Shown: in pieces, positions 10,023 to 19,972 of the stretch
How the letters are laid out: each line of letters begins with the position of its first letter
Numbering within the stretch: the stretch's first letter is position 1
Assembly: GCF_011393025.1 (NCBI RefSeq)
Contig: NZ_JAAOEO010000002.1
Location: 399,580-463,579, forward strand
DNA length: 64,000 nucleotides
DNA from: Neobacillus terrae
GTDB lineage: Bacteria; Bacillota; Bacilli; Bacillales; Cytobacillaceae
Reading direction: 5' to 3'
Position numbers and translations under genes: made by a program
The notes under the pieces: generated by a model
What the model saw: only the letters and a program-made list of their open reading frames with translations
Told to the model about the DNA's origin: nothing
The model's database searches: none

Positions 10023-11567
10023 ATGAACGAAAAGCAGCGCTTAGAAGGCCAGCAGGCAAACACTGGTAATTCTTCGGACAAAAAATCCGTAAAGGATTAC
10101 AGCAAATACTTCGAAACCGTTATTACTGCTCCTTCCTTGAAGGATGCTAAAAAGCGTGGTAAAGAAGAAGTTAAATATCATAATGACTTTGCTATTTCTG
10201 AAGAATTCAGGGGTATGGGCGAAGGCCGCAAATTTTATATCCGTACTTACGGCTGCCAGATGAATGAGCATGACACAGAGGTTATGGCAGGAATCTTTAT
10301 GGCACTTGGATATGAGCCTACGGATAATACAGAAGATGCCAATGTGATTCTTTTGAATACTTGTGCAATCCGTGAAAATGCGGAAAATAAAGTATTTGGC
10401 GAGCTTGGCCATTTAAAGCATTTAAAAACTCAAAAACCTGATCTTCTTATTGGTGTCTGCGGATGTATGTCACAGGAAGAATCTGTAGTAAATAAAATTT
10501 TAAAGACGTATAACCAAGTGGATATGATTTTTGGAACACACAATATCCACCGTCTTCCTCAAATTTTGAATGAAGCGTATATGTCCAAAGAAATGGTGAT
10601 CGAGGTTTGGTCCAAAGAGGGAGATGTCATTGAAAATCTTCCAAAGGTCCGCCGCGGAAATATCAAGGGCTGGGTAAATATTATGTACGGCTGCGACAAG
10701 TTCTGTACGTATTGTATCGTTCCTTATACACGCGGAAAAGAACGGAGCCGAAGACCAGAGGAGATTATCCAGGAAGTACGTCAGCTGGCCGCACATGGCT
10801 ATCAGGAAGTTACTCTGCTTGGCCAGAACGTAAACGCTTATGGTAAAGACTTTGAGGATATGGAATATGGTCTCGGCGATTTGATGGAGGAAATCAGAAA
10901 AATCGATATCCCGCGTATTCGCTTTACAACAAGCCATCCGCGTGATTTTGATGACCATCTTATTGAGGTGCTTGCTAAACGCGGCAACCTGATGGACCAC
11001 ATCCATCTTCCTGTACAGTCAGGTTCAACTGATGTATTAAAAATCATGGCTAGAAAATATACAAGAGAGCACTACCTCGAGCTTGTACGCAAAATTAAAG
11101 CAGCTATTCCGGATGTCGCTCTTACAACTGATATTATTGTTGGTTATCCTAACGAGACAGAGGAGCAGTTTGAGGAAACACTCTCCCTGTATCGCGAAGT
11201 AGGCTATGATTCTGCTTATACCTTTATCTACTCACCGCGCGAGGGTACACCTGCAGCAAAAATGGTGGACAATGTACCGCTTGAGGTGAAGAAAGAACGT
11301 TTGCAGCGTTTGAATGCGGTAGTAAATGAGTTTTCTGCACTGGCCAATAAGAAATACGTAGGCCAGACCTTAAAAGTTCTTGTTGATGGGGAAAGCAAAA
11401 ATAATCCTAATGTTCTTGCAGGATATACAAGTAAAAACAAACTTGTAAACTTTATTGGACCTAAAACTGCCATCGGAAAAATTGTTAAAGTAAAAATTAC
11501 CGATGCAAAAACATGGTCATTAAACGGGGAAATGGTAGAAGAATTACAAACAGCAGAGGTGAAATAA
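10023..11567 (+). CDS. miaB: MiaB tRNA-2-methylthio-N6-isopentenyladenosine synthase
   Basis: MiaB is a radical-SAM methylthiotransferase that adds the 2-methylthio group to i6A37 of tRNA. The product has 514 residues. The N-terminal UPF0004 domain carries three cluster cysteines ([24 protein letters not shown]). The radical-SAM CxxxCxxC motif is in [16 protein letters not shown], and a TRAM domain ends the protein. The extended, charged N terminus of about 65 residues is usual in bacilli. AAAGGGG precedes the ATG. It works on the i6A product of MiaA (24036-25001). ricA follows two bases after its stop. Confidence 0.97.
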   Translation: MNEKQRLEGQQANTGNSSDKKSVKDYSKYFETVITAPSLKDAKKRGKEEVKYHNDFAISEEFRGMGEGRKFYIRTYGCQMNEHDTEVMAGIFMALGYEPTDNTEDANVILLNTCAIRENAENKVFGELGHLKHLKTQKPDLLIGVCGCMSQEESVVNKILKTYNQVDMIFGTHNIHRLPQILNEAYMSKEMVIEVWSKEGDVIENLPKVRRGNIKGWVNIMYGCDKFCTYCIVPYTRGKERSRRPEEIIQEVRQLAAHGYQEVTLLGQNVNAYGKDFEDMEYGLGDLMEEIRKIDIPRIRFTTSHPRDFDDHLIEVLAKRGNLMDHIHLPVQSGSTDVLKIMARKYTREHYLELVRKIKAAIPDVALTTDIIVGYPNETEEQFEETLSLYREVGYDSAYTFIYSPREGTPAAKMVDNVPLEVKKERLQRLNAVVNEFSALANKKYVGQTLKVLVDGESKNNPNVLAGYTSKNKLVNFIGPKTAIGKIVKVKITDAKTWSLNGEMVEELQTAEVK

Positions 11568-11568
11568 G

Positions 11569-12009
11569 GTGGCTAAATATACAAAAGACGATATCGTTGC
11601 TCGTGCCATGGAATTGGCAGGCATGATCTCCGAAACAGAAGAAGTGGATTTCTTTAAACGTGCAGAAGCACAAATTCACAGCAATCAAAAAGTAACCAGC
11701 CTGATCAGTGACATTAAAGGCCTTCAAAAACAAGCTGTTAACCTACAGCATTACGGAAAGCAGGAGGCACGTAAAAAAGTGGAGGATAAAATTTCTTCCA
11801 TTGAACAGGAATTAGACGATATTCCGGTAGTACAGGAATTTAAGCAGTCACAGCTTGAAGTCAATGAACTGCTTCAGCTCATTGCTTCAACTATTTCTAA
11901 TACTGTAACCGATCAACTTATCGAGTCAACAGGCGGCGATGTTTTACGCGGTGAAACAGGAGCAGCGCTTCAAAATGATGAAGGCTGCGATCACGGCCAT
12001 AATCATTAA
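11569..12009 (+). CDS. ricA: RicA (YmcA), component of the RicAFT/Y complex
   Basis: A 146-residue helical YlbF/YmcA-family protein. In B. subtilis RicA, RicF and RicT bind RNase Y and promote mRNA maturation, competence, sporulation and biofilm formation. The Cys/His-rich C-terminal tail CDHGHNH is likely a metal or cluster ligand region. The start is GTG at 11569, one base after the miaB stop, with AGAGGTG upstream. Its partner enzyme, rny, lies at 3363. Confidence 0.93.
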   Translation: MAKYTKDDIVARAMELAGMISETEEVDFFKRAEAQIHSNQKVTSLISDIKGLQKQAVNLQHYGKQEARKKVEDKISSIEQELDDIPVVQEFKQSQLEVNELLQLIASTISNTVTDQLIESTGGDVLRGETGAALQNDEGCDHGHNH

Positions 12010-12021
12010 TATGCAGTGCTT

Positions 12022-12057
12022 GAACCAGGCTTATAAAAGCTCTGGTTCTTTTTTTTA
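12022..12057 (+). terminator. Intrinsic terminator after ricA
   Basis: GAACCAG...CTGGTTC stem with inner CTT/AAAG pairing and T8. Confidence 0.85.
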
Positions 12058-12270
12058 CACAAAAGTAAATTCTATATTAACCTCCTATTTCATACTATAT
12101 CGTGACGAGCTGTGCTGAAACCCGATTGTGGTTAATGGGAACATCCCAAAAATCAGCGCATAAGATGAATTATGACTAAACTTTTATCCAGGGTATATAA
12201 ATTTTATCGCACAACAATCGAGACAAACGCATAGGATGAAATGAAACTGAAAGAGGAGGGTTCGCTCGAA

Positions 12271-12819
12271 ATGGGAGATTATAGAGAGATTATAACCAAA
12301 GCGGTCGTAGCGAAAGGACGTAAATTTACACAGTCCAATCATACGATTTGCCCGGCACACAATCCTACCAGCATTCTTGGCTGTTGGATTATCAACCATA
12401 AATACGAAGCGAAAAAACATGGTAAGACAGTAGAGGTAACCGGCCACTTTGACGTTAACCTTTGGTACTCCTATAACGATAATACCAAGACCGAGGTTGT
12501 CACAGAACGGGTTACTTATACCGATACCATTAAGCTTAAATATCGCGACCATGATGTAATGGGCGATAAAGAAGTAATTGCTAAAGTTCTGCAGCAGCCG
12601 AATTGTGTTGAAGCAGTGATTTCTCCAAATGGAAATAAAATCATTGTTAATGCAGAAAGAGAATTCCTTATTGAAGTAATCGGCGAGACAAAGGTTTGCG
12701 TAAAAGTAAATCCTGAAGCCTGCAAGGATTGCGAAGAAGAGGAATGGGGCACAGTGGTTGAAGACGAGGAGTTCGAAGAGTTAAATCCAGATTTCCTTAT
12801 CGGATCCGAAGAGGAATAA
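12271..12819 (+). CDS. cotE: Outer spore coat morphogenetic protein CotE
   Basis: CotE organises outer spore coat assembly on the forespore surface. The 182-residue product has the family core ([39 protein letters not shown]) and the acidic C-terminal tail. ATG at 12271 was chosen because the family begins at this point and GAGGAGGG lies upstream; an in-frame ATG 30 bases earlier is possible but less likely. Position after miaB-ricA is the normal Bacillus order. Expression is expected in the mother cell, but no sigma-E/K promoter was assigned with confidence. Confidence 0.96.
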   Translation: MGDYREIITKAVVAKGRKFTQSNHTICPAHNPTSILGCWIINHKYEAKKHGKTVEVTGHFDVNLWYSYNDNTKTEVVTERVTYTDTIKLKYRDHDVMGDKEVIAKVLQQPNCVEAVISPNGNKIIVNAEREFLIEVIGETKVCVKVNPEACKDCEEEEWGTVVEDEEFEELNPDFLIGSEEE

Positions 12820-12824
12820 AAGTT

Positions 12825-12861
12825 AACTAGGAAGGTTTGCTTCCTAGTTTTTCTTTTTTTT
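12825..12861 (+). terminator. Intrinsic terminator after cotE
   Basis: AACTAGGAAG/CTTCCTAGTT hairpin followed by TTTCTTTTTTTT. Confidence 0.9.
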
Positions 12862-12960
12862 ATAAAGTATCTCAGCATAATTTATCAGAGACGTCTACGA
12901 CTAAAGAAGGAAGCCTCTCTTTATTGATCCTCCTATAATAAAAGCAAGGGAGTGATCGAA

Positions 12961-14016
12961 ATGAAAATCTATCAGCTCAATATTAAGAGTTTCAGGCTTA
13001 AGGAAATGAAGGGATTTTATACGGATGTATTGAAAATGCCGCTTGTTAGCGAGTCAAAAAACCATTTTGCTGTAATGGCAGGAACCACCAAACTAGTTTT
13101 TGAAAAGGATGAAAGCATTACATTCTACCATTTGTGTTTCCGAACCAATGATGAATTTTTTGAAGACATGTTTGAAAAATTATCATCAAAAAAACTGCTT
13201 CTGCCCGACGAAGAGGGAAGCTACAGCATGTTTTGGAAGGGAAGGCAGGCGTATTTCACTGATCCGGACGGCAATATTCTTGAATTGCTTGAGCGCCCGT
13301 ATACCTGGAGCGAAGAAGGCGTGGTAAAAGGCTGGCATGATGTCGGTGAAATCGGACTCCCAGTAGAGAATATCGCACAATTCCAATCTGAGCTGGAGGA
13401 TTATAAGTTAAATATATTTAAGCGTGAAAGTGATACTTTTTCATTCTTTGGGGATGAAAATGGTGTGTTTGTGATGGTAAAGGAAGGCCGTCATTGGTAC
13501 CCAACCGAGAACGAAGCTGCCGTTCACCCAATCAGCGTAATTGTCTCTGGAGAAATTCCGGGACATATCAGGCATAACCATTATCCATATGAAATTAAAA
13601 TCCGAAAAGAGTGGGAAGGAACCATCCCAGCTGTCCAGGTAAGAATTGCCCGGCCAACTAATCAGATCGATCGGCTTTATGAGTTTTATCATGATGGTTT
13701 GGGATTGAAAAAGATTGGGGAGTTTCATGCTCATGAAGGATATGACGGAATTATGCTGGGGCTGCCGGATAACAGTGCTCATCTTGAATTTACACAAACC
13801 GAGCAGCCATCAGAACTTGCAAAGCCAACAAAGGAAAATCTTCTCGTATTTTATTTACCAAATGTATTTGAGAGGGACAGGATTGCAGAGAAGCTCCGTT
13901 TAATGGGGTATCCGGAAACGGAACCAGAAAACCCCTACTGGGGCAGGGGTGGAATGACCATTGAGGATCCCGATGGCTGGAGGATTGTTTTAATGAATAC
14001 ACCTGGAATCGGTTAA
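12961..14016 (+). CDS. Fused multi-domain VOC (glyoxalase/dioxygenase-fold) protein
   Basis: A 351-residue protein containing at least two vicinal-oxygen-chelate modules. The first covers about residues 2-115 (ending FTDPDGNILELLERP). A shorter middle part spans about 120-175. A C-terminal module of about 125 residues (VRIARPTNQIDRLYEFYHDGLGL to IEDPDGWRIVLMN) usually occurs as a separate small protein in bacilli. Metal-binding His/Glu residues are visible in the last module (HLEFTQ). The substrate is unknown. The ATG at 12961 follows AAGGGAG; a GTG three codons earlier overlaps that site. Confidence 0.8.
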   Translation: MKIYQLNIKSFRLKEMKGFYTDVLKMPLVSESKNHFAVMAGTTKLVFEKDESITFYHLCFRTNDEFFEDMFEKLSSKKLLLPDEEGSYSMFWKGRQAYFTDPDGNILELLERPYTWSEEGVVKGWHDVGEIGLPVENIAQFQSELEDYKLNIFKRESDTFSFFGDENGVFVMVKEGRHWYPTENEAAVHPISVIVSGEIPGHIRHNHYPYEIKIRKEWEGTIPAVQVRIARPTNQIDRLYEFYHDGLGLKKIGEFHAHEGYDGIMLGLPDNSAHLEFTQTEQPSELAKPTKENLLVFYLPNVFERDRIAEKLRLMGYPETEPENPYWGRGGMTIEDPDGWRIVLMNTPGIG

Positions 14017-14070
14017 GTACACATAAATGGGAAAAAGTAATGCACTCTATTCTATGAGGAGGTGCATACT

Positions 14071-14265
14071 TTGGAAAAGAAAAACCCTGGAAACAGTGAA
14101 ATGCCCGATTTCAAGGAGCTAAATGACCGAATTATCGAAGAAAGCCCTTCGACTCCAATGCTAGTAATCAAAACGAATCTTGATCCTAAAAATGTTGGGG
14201 AAGATAATCCGTATTATCAGGAGAAAAACTCAAAGGTATTCGAGGATTTTTTTGAAGGAAAATAA
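14071..14265 (+). CDS. Small acidic hypothetical protein
   Basis: A 64-residue soluble, charged protein with no signal or membrane segment. GAGGAGG lies eight bases before the TTG at 14071. Its C terminus (NPYYQEKNSKVFEDFFEGK) looks like a folded short domain rather than noise. I do not recognise the family. It ends in a hairpin shared with the convergent acetyltransferase gene. Confidence 0.6.
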   Translation: MEKKNPGNSEMPDFKELNDRIIEESPSTPMLVIKTNLDPKNVGEDNPYYQEKNSKVFEDFFEGK

Positions 14266-14271
14266 AAAAAC

Positions 14272-14297
14272 AAGCCGGTGATATGCATCTCCGGCTT
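14272..14297. terminator. Bidirectional terminator between convergent genes
   Basis: AAGCCGG/CCGGCTT stem with inner GAT/ATC. A-rich sequence precedes it and T-rich sequence follows. It reaches the stop codon of the minus-strand gene. Confidence 0.75.
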
Positions 14298-14835
14298 ATT
14301 TCCATTCTAGGGCTAATATTGAATAACCAAAGACATCTTGGCTTTTCTGATTTTGAAACATATAACTCCGCAGCAATCCTTCTCTTTTAAAACCAAGCTT
14401 TTCAAGCAATTGCCAGGAAGGCTTATTTTCGGGATAGACGATAGCGCCAATTCTCGAGAAGCCCAAGGTGACAATACTATAGTCCAGAATTTCTTTTATA
14501 GCTTCATTGGCATAACCTTTTCTCCAATAGTTGGGATGAATTTCATAGCCAACTTCGGCTCTTTTATGTTTAAAGGAGCAAGCATTAAGTCCTGCGGTTC
14601 CCATCAGCTTTCCGTTTTCCTTTAATTCAAGTCCCCAGCGAATTCCTCTTTGCTCCGAATAATTGTTCTGAAACATCTCGATTAATTTCACTGCATCGTT
14701 CTCGCTGACGAATGGGTCAGTACCGTAAAATCTAGTCACTTTTTCGATTGATAATATTTCAAATAATTCAGGAGCATGTTTCTTTTTGAGTTCAATTAAT
14801 CTAAGTCTTTTAGTCTCCAGTTCTGCAAATGCCAT
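14296..14835 (-). CDS. GNAT acetyltransferase, RimJ/RimL type
   Basis: A 179-residue GCN5-related N-acetyltransferase with the N-terminal ETKRLRLIELKKKHAPELFEIL strand-helix and GYEIHPNYWRKGYANEAIKEIL for acetyl-CoA binding. The C-terminal KLGFKREGLLR segment is typical of ribosomal-protein-type acetyltransferases. The true substrate cannot be told. ATG at 14835 follows AAAGGAGAG; the frame's earlier ATG lacks a site. It faces the small acidic gene across a shared terminator. Confidence 0.85.
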   Translation of the reverse strand: MAFAELETKRLRLIELKKKHAPELFEILSIEKVTRFYGTDPFVSENDAVKLIEMFQNNYSEQRGIRWGLELKENGKLMGTAGLNACSFKHKRAEVGYEIHPNYWRKGYANEAIKEILDYSIVTLGFSRIGAIVYPENKPSWQLLEKLGFKREGLLRSYMFQNQKSQDVFGYSILALEWK

Positions 14836-15083
14836 CTTATCTCTCCTTTTAGCTATCACACTTAATACTTCGCGAACAATTCTATGATTACCTGCCTATA
14901 AAAATAGCTATGAAAAAAGAATCATTTTTTAAAAGGATAAATTTACTTACTATTCGTGAAAACAGCCTTATTTGTGTAAAAAGTCTTTCTTTTTCCGAGT
15001 GCCTGACATTCTATTTTAAATTAATGAGGGATTAATACCTAGAAAAGTAAAAAGATTGTCTATTGTTTAGAAAAATGTATTTC

Positions 15084-15111
15084 TTGAGGATAATAGAAAA
15101 ACAAATATAAT
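15084..15111 (+). promoter_or_regulatory. Candidate promoter of the subtilase gene
   Basis: TTGAGG (15084-15089), 16-base spacer, TATAAT (15106-15111), about 30 bases before the start codon. The rest of the 14836-15141 gap is AT-rich without a gene. Confidence 0.5.
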
Positions 15112-15141
15112 GAATATTAAGAAAATTTAAGGAGGAATAGT

Positions 15142-16521
15142 ATGAAGGCAAAGAAAAAATTAATAGGAAGTGCCATGGCCTTGGCATTAAGTGCTTCAGC
15201 CATTTTTGGAAGTGCTGCTTATTCCGTAAAGGCGGAAAGTGCTAGTAAGAATTACATAATTTTATTTAAAAATTCGGATAGCCTTCCAGCTGGTTACGAA
15301 AAGATGATTAAGGATGCTGGCGGTTCCATTAAAAGTCAGCTTGGCAAGCTTGGAACAGTTGAAGTAAGCAGCACCAATCCAAACTTTTTGAATGAGATGA
15401 GAAGTTCCTCTCTCGTATTGGAGGCAGGGGCTGAAAATACTGTTTACCCAGAAACGCCAGTGGACCAGGAAGCTGTTACATCTGATGCCATTGCGCAAAA
15501 CGCCGATTTATACAATTCTCTTCAATGGGATATTAAACAGGTAACAAACAACGGGGCGTCATGGAATCTGCCAGGCGGAACCGGAAAACCAACTGCAGGA
15601 GATGATATTGTTGTAGCAGTTGTGGATACAGGAATTGACTATAATCATCCTGATGTAAAAGGTAACTATGCTTATGGAAAATCCTTTGTTCCTGGCTATT
15701 CCGATCCAATAGATCAAAACGGCCATGGAACTCACGTAGCCGGATCTATTGCTGGTAAAGGAAGAATTATGGGTGTTGGCCCAGACTTAAAGGTGGCTGC
15801 ATACAGAGTGTTTGGACCAACAGGCGGAGCTGAAACATCAAATATCGCCAAGGCGTTAATGACTGCAGCCGATGACAATGTCGATGTTGTAAATATGTCC
15901 CTCGGGGGATATGACTGGTTCCAGGATCCTGCTTACGCTACAAAGGATGTTGTGGCGGATGTTCGTTTATTTAACAGAGCGATCCAATATGCAATTAAAA
16001 ACGGAGTAACTGTTGTTGGTTCGGCTGGAAATGATGCAGTAGATATTAGCAGCCCCGGCAAGCTTTCCGGAGATGATAATGGCTCCACCCACCGCAGCCC
16101 AAGTAGTCAGACCATGATCCGTGTTTCTGCAGGTGGTGCACAGAAGAACCTAACTTTCTATTCCAACTATGGTGTGGGAAAAATTGATGTTATGGCACCG
16201 GGCGGAGACCTTGGTCCGAACTACGATCCTGTTAAAAAAACAGGAAGAGATAATTCATATCTTTGCTTGAGCTCTGTACCTGTTCTTGATGCTAATGCGA
16301 ATGTTATAGGTCATGGATATGCATACTATGCTGGTACATCAATGGCAGCACCTAAAACAGCTGCACTTGCTGGTGTGGTCATTGCAAAATATGGTAAAGA
16401 CAATCTATCTCCAGCACAAGTAAAGCACATCATTCAAGCTTCCGCTGAGGATGTATTCAAGCCAGGATACGATGAAAAAGCTGGATTTGGTCTTATTAAT
16501 GCAGTAAACGCGCTTCAATAG
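15142..16521 (+). CDS. Secreted S8 family serine protease (subtilase)
   Basis: A 459-residue secreted protease. The signal peptide covers about residues 1-31 (Lys-rich start, Ala/Leu core, cleavage near VKA-ES). The pro-region (about 32-125) is followed by the catalytic domain with D162 (VVDTG), H195 (GHGTHVAG), oxyanion Asn297 (SAGND) and S400 (GTSMAAP). The catalytic domain is longer than classic subtilisin because of insertions before GTSMAAP. TAAGGAGG precedes the ATG, and a terminator follows. It probably scavenges extracellular protein. No cell-wall anchor is seen. Confidence 0.95.
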   Translation: MKAKKKLIGSAMALALSASAIFGSAAYSVKAESASKNYIILFKNSDSLPAGYEKMIKDAGGSIKSQLGKLGTVEVSSTNPNFLNEMRSSSLVLEAGAENTVYPETPVDQEAVTSDAIAQNADLYNSLQWDIKQVTNNGASWNLPGGTGKPTAGDDIVVAVVDTGIDYNHPDVKGNYAYGKSFVPGYSDPIDQNGHGTHVAGSIAGKGRIMGVGPDLKVAAYRVFGPTGGAETSNIAKALMTAADDNVDVVNMSLGGYDWFQDPAYATKDVVADVRLFNRAIQYAIKNGVTVVGSAGNDAVDISSPGKLSGDDNGSTHRSPSSQTMIRVSAGGAQKNLTFYSNYGVGKIDVMAPGGDLGPNYDPVKKTGRDNSYLCLSSVPVLDANANVIGHGYAYYAGTSMAAPKTAALAGVVIAKYGKDNLSPAQVKHIIQASAEDVFKPGYDEKAGFGLINAVNALQ

Positions 16522-16530
16522 TAAGAGGGG

Positions 16531-16564
16531 AAGAGGGTGGTTCCATTGTGGGACGCCCTCTTTT
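16531..16564 (+). terminator. Intrinsic terminator after the subtilase gene
   Basis: AAGAGGG/CCCTCTT outer stem with inner GTTCC/GGGAC pairing, then TTTT. Confidence 0.75.
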
Positions 16565-16750
16565 AATAACTTCATCATACCTCGATGGGTAAATTTGAAT
16601 TGATCTCGTTGATTTTAAATGTTTTTAGTAAAAAAAACAGCTAATTGATTCCTTTTTTAAGAAAAAGGACCCTATTTTCTTAAAAAAGCTCGTTGGGTAG
16701 CCGGAAATTTAGATCTAATTTTATAGGAAATACTCTCCCTCATTCATGGA

Positions 16751-16842
16751 AATGCACGATTTTGCTCAAGGAATGCACGTTTTTTTTAAAAGAATGCACG
16801 AATTTAGAAAAGGAATGCACGATTTTCCCTGATGAATGCACC
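16751..16842. repeat. Tandem array with exact 21-bp period (AATGCACG units)
   Basis: AATGCAC(G) starts at 16751, 16772, 16793, 16814 and 16835, exactly 21 bases apart. The spacers are variable and T/A-rich. The array lies within the 791-base gap before mutS and resembles the array at 34417-34508. No ribosome binding site or long frame is associated. Confidence 0.85.
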
Positions 16843-16928
16843 TCCATAAAAACTTATAACCGAGTATAAAGGGTTTTGCACGAAAGTAAGGGGTTATTGC
16901 CCACAGAAGAAACAAAATGCACATCTTC

Positions 16929-17260
16929 CCCAATTGGTTTAACTAACCATAAATAGAACCGCTAATGTTGATCCTATCTTATCCCGCACTAAGGGGGAGT
17001 AATCGCTTTAAAAGAATTAAATAAAGGCTTGGAAAACTCCCCCAAAGTACCCAATTGGTTCAACTAACCATCAGCCGGACGGCTGATGGAAGTTTCACTT
17101 TGTCCCGCATAAACGGCGAGTATTTCTATACCATTTTAAATAGCGGTGCAAAGATAAATATCTGACCATTACTTGGAAACTCCCCGTAAATGCCCGATTC
17201 ATTCAACTAAACTTTCAGCGGAAAAACATCCCGCTGAAAGTAAGTTTCATCTTGTGTTAT
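16929..17260. repeat. Three copies of a hairpin-containing intergenic repeat
   Basis: The core CCCAATTGGTTYAACTAACC begins at 16929 and 17050, and a diverged copy (CCCGATTCATTCAACTAA) begins at 17193. Each is preceded or followed by ACTCCCC and GGGGAGT/GGCGAGT blocks. Copies 2 and 3 contain a hairpin (TCAGCCG-GAC-CGGCTGA-like; TTTCAGCGG...CCGCTGAAA) followed by GAAGTTTCA or TAAGTTTCA and T-rich DNA. The last copy ends at the mutS promoter region. Confidence 0.75.
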
Positions 17261-17312
17261 AATTATATGTCGAAGAGACTCGAATGATAGAAACCCATTT
17301 TTGGAGGAAGTT

Positions 17313-19955
17313 ATGGCTGCTTATACGCCGATGATGCAACAATACTTAAAAGTGAAGGCAGAGTATCAGGATGCCTTTTTATTTTTTCGCTTAGGCGATT
17401 TTTATGAAATGTTTTTTGATGATGCCATTAAAGCATCACAGGAGCTTGAAATTACTTTGACTAGCAGAGAGGGTGGCATGGAGGAGCGAATTCCGATGTG
17501 CGGTGTCCCATATCACTCAGCTGCCAATTATATTGAACAATTGATTGAAAAAGGTTATAAAGTGGCGATTTGTGAGCAAACAGAAGATCCGAAGCAGGCG
17601 AAGGGTGTAGTCCGCCGTGAGGTTGTTCAGTTGATTACACCGGGAACCGTGATGGAGGGCCGTGGATTATCTGATAAGGAAAATAACTATCTCGCATCTG
17701 TGTCAGCCTTTACCGACGGAACCTATGGTTTTGCTTACAATGATTTATCCACTGGTGAAAGCCGGGTCACTCTATTAGCTGGCGGCTTTGATGAAGTGCT
17801 GAACGAGCTTGCGGTACTTGGGGCCAAGGAAGTCGTTATTAGCAGCAGCTTTGACGGGGAGCTTCAGAAGAAAATGCGCGAGCGGGATGTTCTTGCTCTT
17901 TCTTTTGAAGACAATACACAGGTAGAGCAGCATTTTGCCGAGTTAGCTAAAGGCTTGAATCAAGATAAAATGCTCGAGACAGCTGCAAGGCTGATTAACT
18001 ATTTATACCGTACACAAAAAAGAAGTCTTGACCATCTTCAGCCAGTTGTTACCTATCAAATCCATCAATATATGAAAATAGATTATTATTCTAAACGGAA
18101 TCTAGAATTAACAGAAACCATTCGTTCTAAAGGAAAAAAAGGTTCGTTGTTATGGCTTTTGGACGAAACGATGACTGCTATGGGTGGAAGAACGCTCAAG
18201 CACTGGATCGACAGGCCTTTAATTGACCGGGAAGAGATCGAGAGACGTCATGCACTGGTAGAAACTTTTATTAATGGTTATTTTGAGAGGCAGGAGCTTC
18301 GTGAAAAATTAAAAGAAGTTTATGATTTGGAGCGGCTTGCAGGACGGGTTGCGTTTGGAAACGTAAATGCACGCGACCTTGTTCAATTAAAGCGTTCTTT
18401 AATGCAAATTCCTTTTTTACAAGAGGTAATGGGAAGGTTTGGAACTGTAGAAACTCGCCAGCTTGCTGATAAGCTGGACCCTTGTGAGGATGTAACAGAC
18501 CTCCTTGATAGAGCCATTGTTGAAAATCCGCCGCTATCTTTAAAGGATGGAAACATCATTCAGGACGGTTACCACGAACAGCTTGACCAGTACCGGGATG
18601 CGAGCCGAAACGGTAAGACCTGGATCGCTCAGCTTGAGCGCCAAGAGAGGGAAAAAACCGGAATTAAGTCCTTAAAGATAGGCTACAACCGCGTTTTTGG
18701 CTACTATATCGAAGTGACAAGAGCTAATCTTCATCTTCTCCAGGAAGGTCAGTACGAAAGAAAACAAACGCTGACCAATGCAGAGCGTTACATTACTCCT
18801 GATTTGAAGGAAAAAGAGTCATTAATCCTTCAGGCTGAGGAAAAATGCGGTGAGCTGGAGTATGAACTTTTTACAGAAATTCGCGAAACGATAAAAGAAT
18901 ACATTCCAAGACTGCAGGCTCTTGCCAAAACAGTCAGCGAACTAGATGTCCTTCAATGCTTTGCGGAGGTAAGTGAAAACAGGCATTATGTAAAGCCAGT
19001 ATTCTCCAATGAACGCAGAATCGTCATTAAAGAAGGAAGGCACCCTGTTGTTGAAAAGGTTCTTAATACACAGGAATACGTTCCAAATGATTGCTTTATG
19101 AACTCCGAGCGGGAGGTCCTGCTGATTACAGGTCCGAATATGTCCGGTAAAAGTACTTATATGCGCCAGATTGCACTTACTGCGATTCTTGCTCAGATAG
19201 GCTGCTATGTACCTGCTTCCGAGGCAGTATTGCCTGTATTTGATCAGGTGTTTACACGGATTGGAGCTGCTGATGACCTGATTTCAGGACAAAGTACCTT
19301 TATGGTGGAAATGCTTGAAGCGAGAAACGCGATCCAAAATGCGACTCAAAGCAGTTTGATTTTATTCGATGAAATCGGCAGGGGCACCTCCACGTATGAC
19401 GGAATGGCGCTGGCGCAGGCGATTATTGAATATATTCATGACAGAATCGGAGCAAAAACCTTATTCTCCACGCATTATCATGAACTGACCGTTCTAGAAG
19501 AGGAACTCGATAATCTTAAAAATGTCCATGTCAGTGCGATTGAACATAATGGAAAAGTTGTTTTTCTTCATAAAATCAAAGAAGGACCGGCTGACAAGAG
19601 CTACGGAATTCATGTAGCACAGCTGGCTGATCTTCCGCCAGAACTGATTAAGCGTGCGAATGAAATTTTAATGGCACTTGAACAGCCTTCTTATCAGGCA
19701 GTCCCAGTTGCTGCAGCTGTAATGGCCAGTGAGCCTTCAGCTGTTGCGGTGGAAGAAACGGTTCCTGTGCACGATACGAAAGAAACAGCACAGCTATCAT
19801 TTTTTGATGAAGAGCCTAAAGAAACAAAGAAACATGAACCTTCTGCTAAGGAAAAAAGAGTCCTTGATCAAATAAAGCACTTGGATATACTGGACCTTAC
19901 TCCATTGCAGGCGATCAATACACTTTATGAAATCCAAAAGAAACTAAAGAACTAA
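17313..19955 (+). CDS. mutS: DNA mismatch repair protein MutS
   Basis: MutS is the mismatch-recognition ATPase. The 880-residue protein starts [11 protein letters not shown] and carries the mismatch-contacting [12 protein letters not shown] segment (Phe-X-Glu motif). The ATPase domain has Walker [10 protein letters not shown] and [13 protein letters not shown]. The C-terminal region is longer than in B. subtilis, with an Ala/Val/Glu-rich linker before the final helical segment. ATG at 17313 follows TTGGAGGAAG; a TTG four codons earlier overlaps that site. mutL follows 17 bases later as an operon. Confidence 0.98.
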   Translation: MAAYTPMMQQYLKVKAEYQDAFLFFRLGDFYEMFFDDAIKASQELEITLTSREGGMEERIPMCGVPYHSAANYIEQLIEKGYKVAICEQTEDPKQAKGVVRREVVQLITPGTVMEGRGLSDKENNYLASVSAFTDGTYGFAYNDLSTGESRVTLLAGGFDEVLNELAVLGAKEVVISSSFDGELQKKMRERDVLALSFEDNTQVEQHFAELAKGLNQDKMLETAARLINYLYRTQKRSLDHLQPVVTYQIHQYMKIDYYSKRNLELTETIRSKGKKGSLLWLLDETMTAMGGRTLKHWIDRPLIDREEIERRHALVETFINGYFERQELREKLKEVYDLERLAGRVAFGNVNARDLVQLKRSLMQIPFLQEVMGRFGTVETRQLADKLDPCEDVTDLLDRAIVENPPLSLKDGNIIQDGYHEQLDQYRDASRNGKTWIAQLERQEREKTGIKSLKIGYNRVFGYYIEVTRANLHLLQEGQYERKQTLTNAERYITPDLKEKESLILQAEEKCGELEYELFTEIRETIKEYIPRLQALAKTVSELDVLQCFAEVSENRHYVKPVFSNERRIVIKEGRHPVVEKVLNTQEYVPNDCFMNSEREVLLITGPNMSGKSTYMRQIALTAILAQIGCYVPASEAVLPVFDQVFTRIGAADDLISGQSTFMVEMLEARNAIQNATQSSLILFDEIGRGTSTYDGMALAQAIIEYIHDRIGAKTLFSTHYHELTVLEEELDNLKNVHVSAIEHNGKVVFLHKIKEGPADKSYGIHVAQLADLPPELIKRANEILMALEQPSYQAVPVAAAVMASEPSAVAVEETVPVHDTKETAQLSFFDEEPKETKKHEPSAKEKRVLDQIKHLDILDLTPLQAINTLYEIQKKLKN

Positions 19956-19972
19956 CCGGGGGGTAAGAGGCC

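Noticed and set aside
16751..16842. The 21-bp array as a CRISPR
   Set aside because: The conserved core is only about 8-11 bases with spacers of about 10-13, far too short for a CRISPR, and no cas gene is present.
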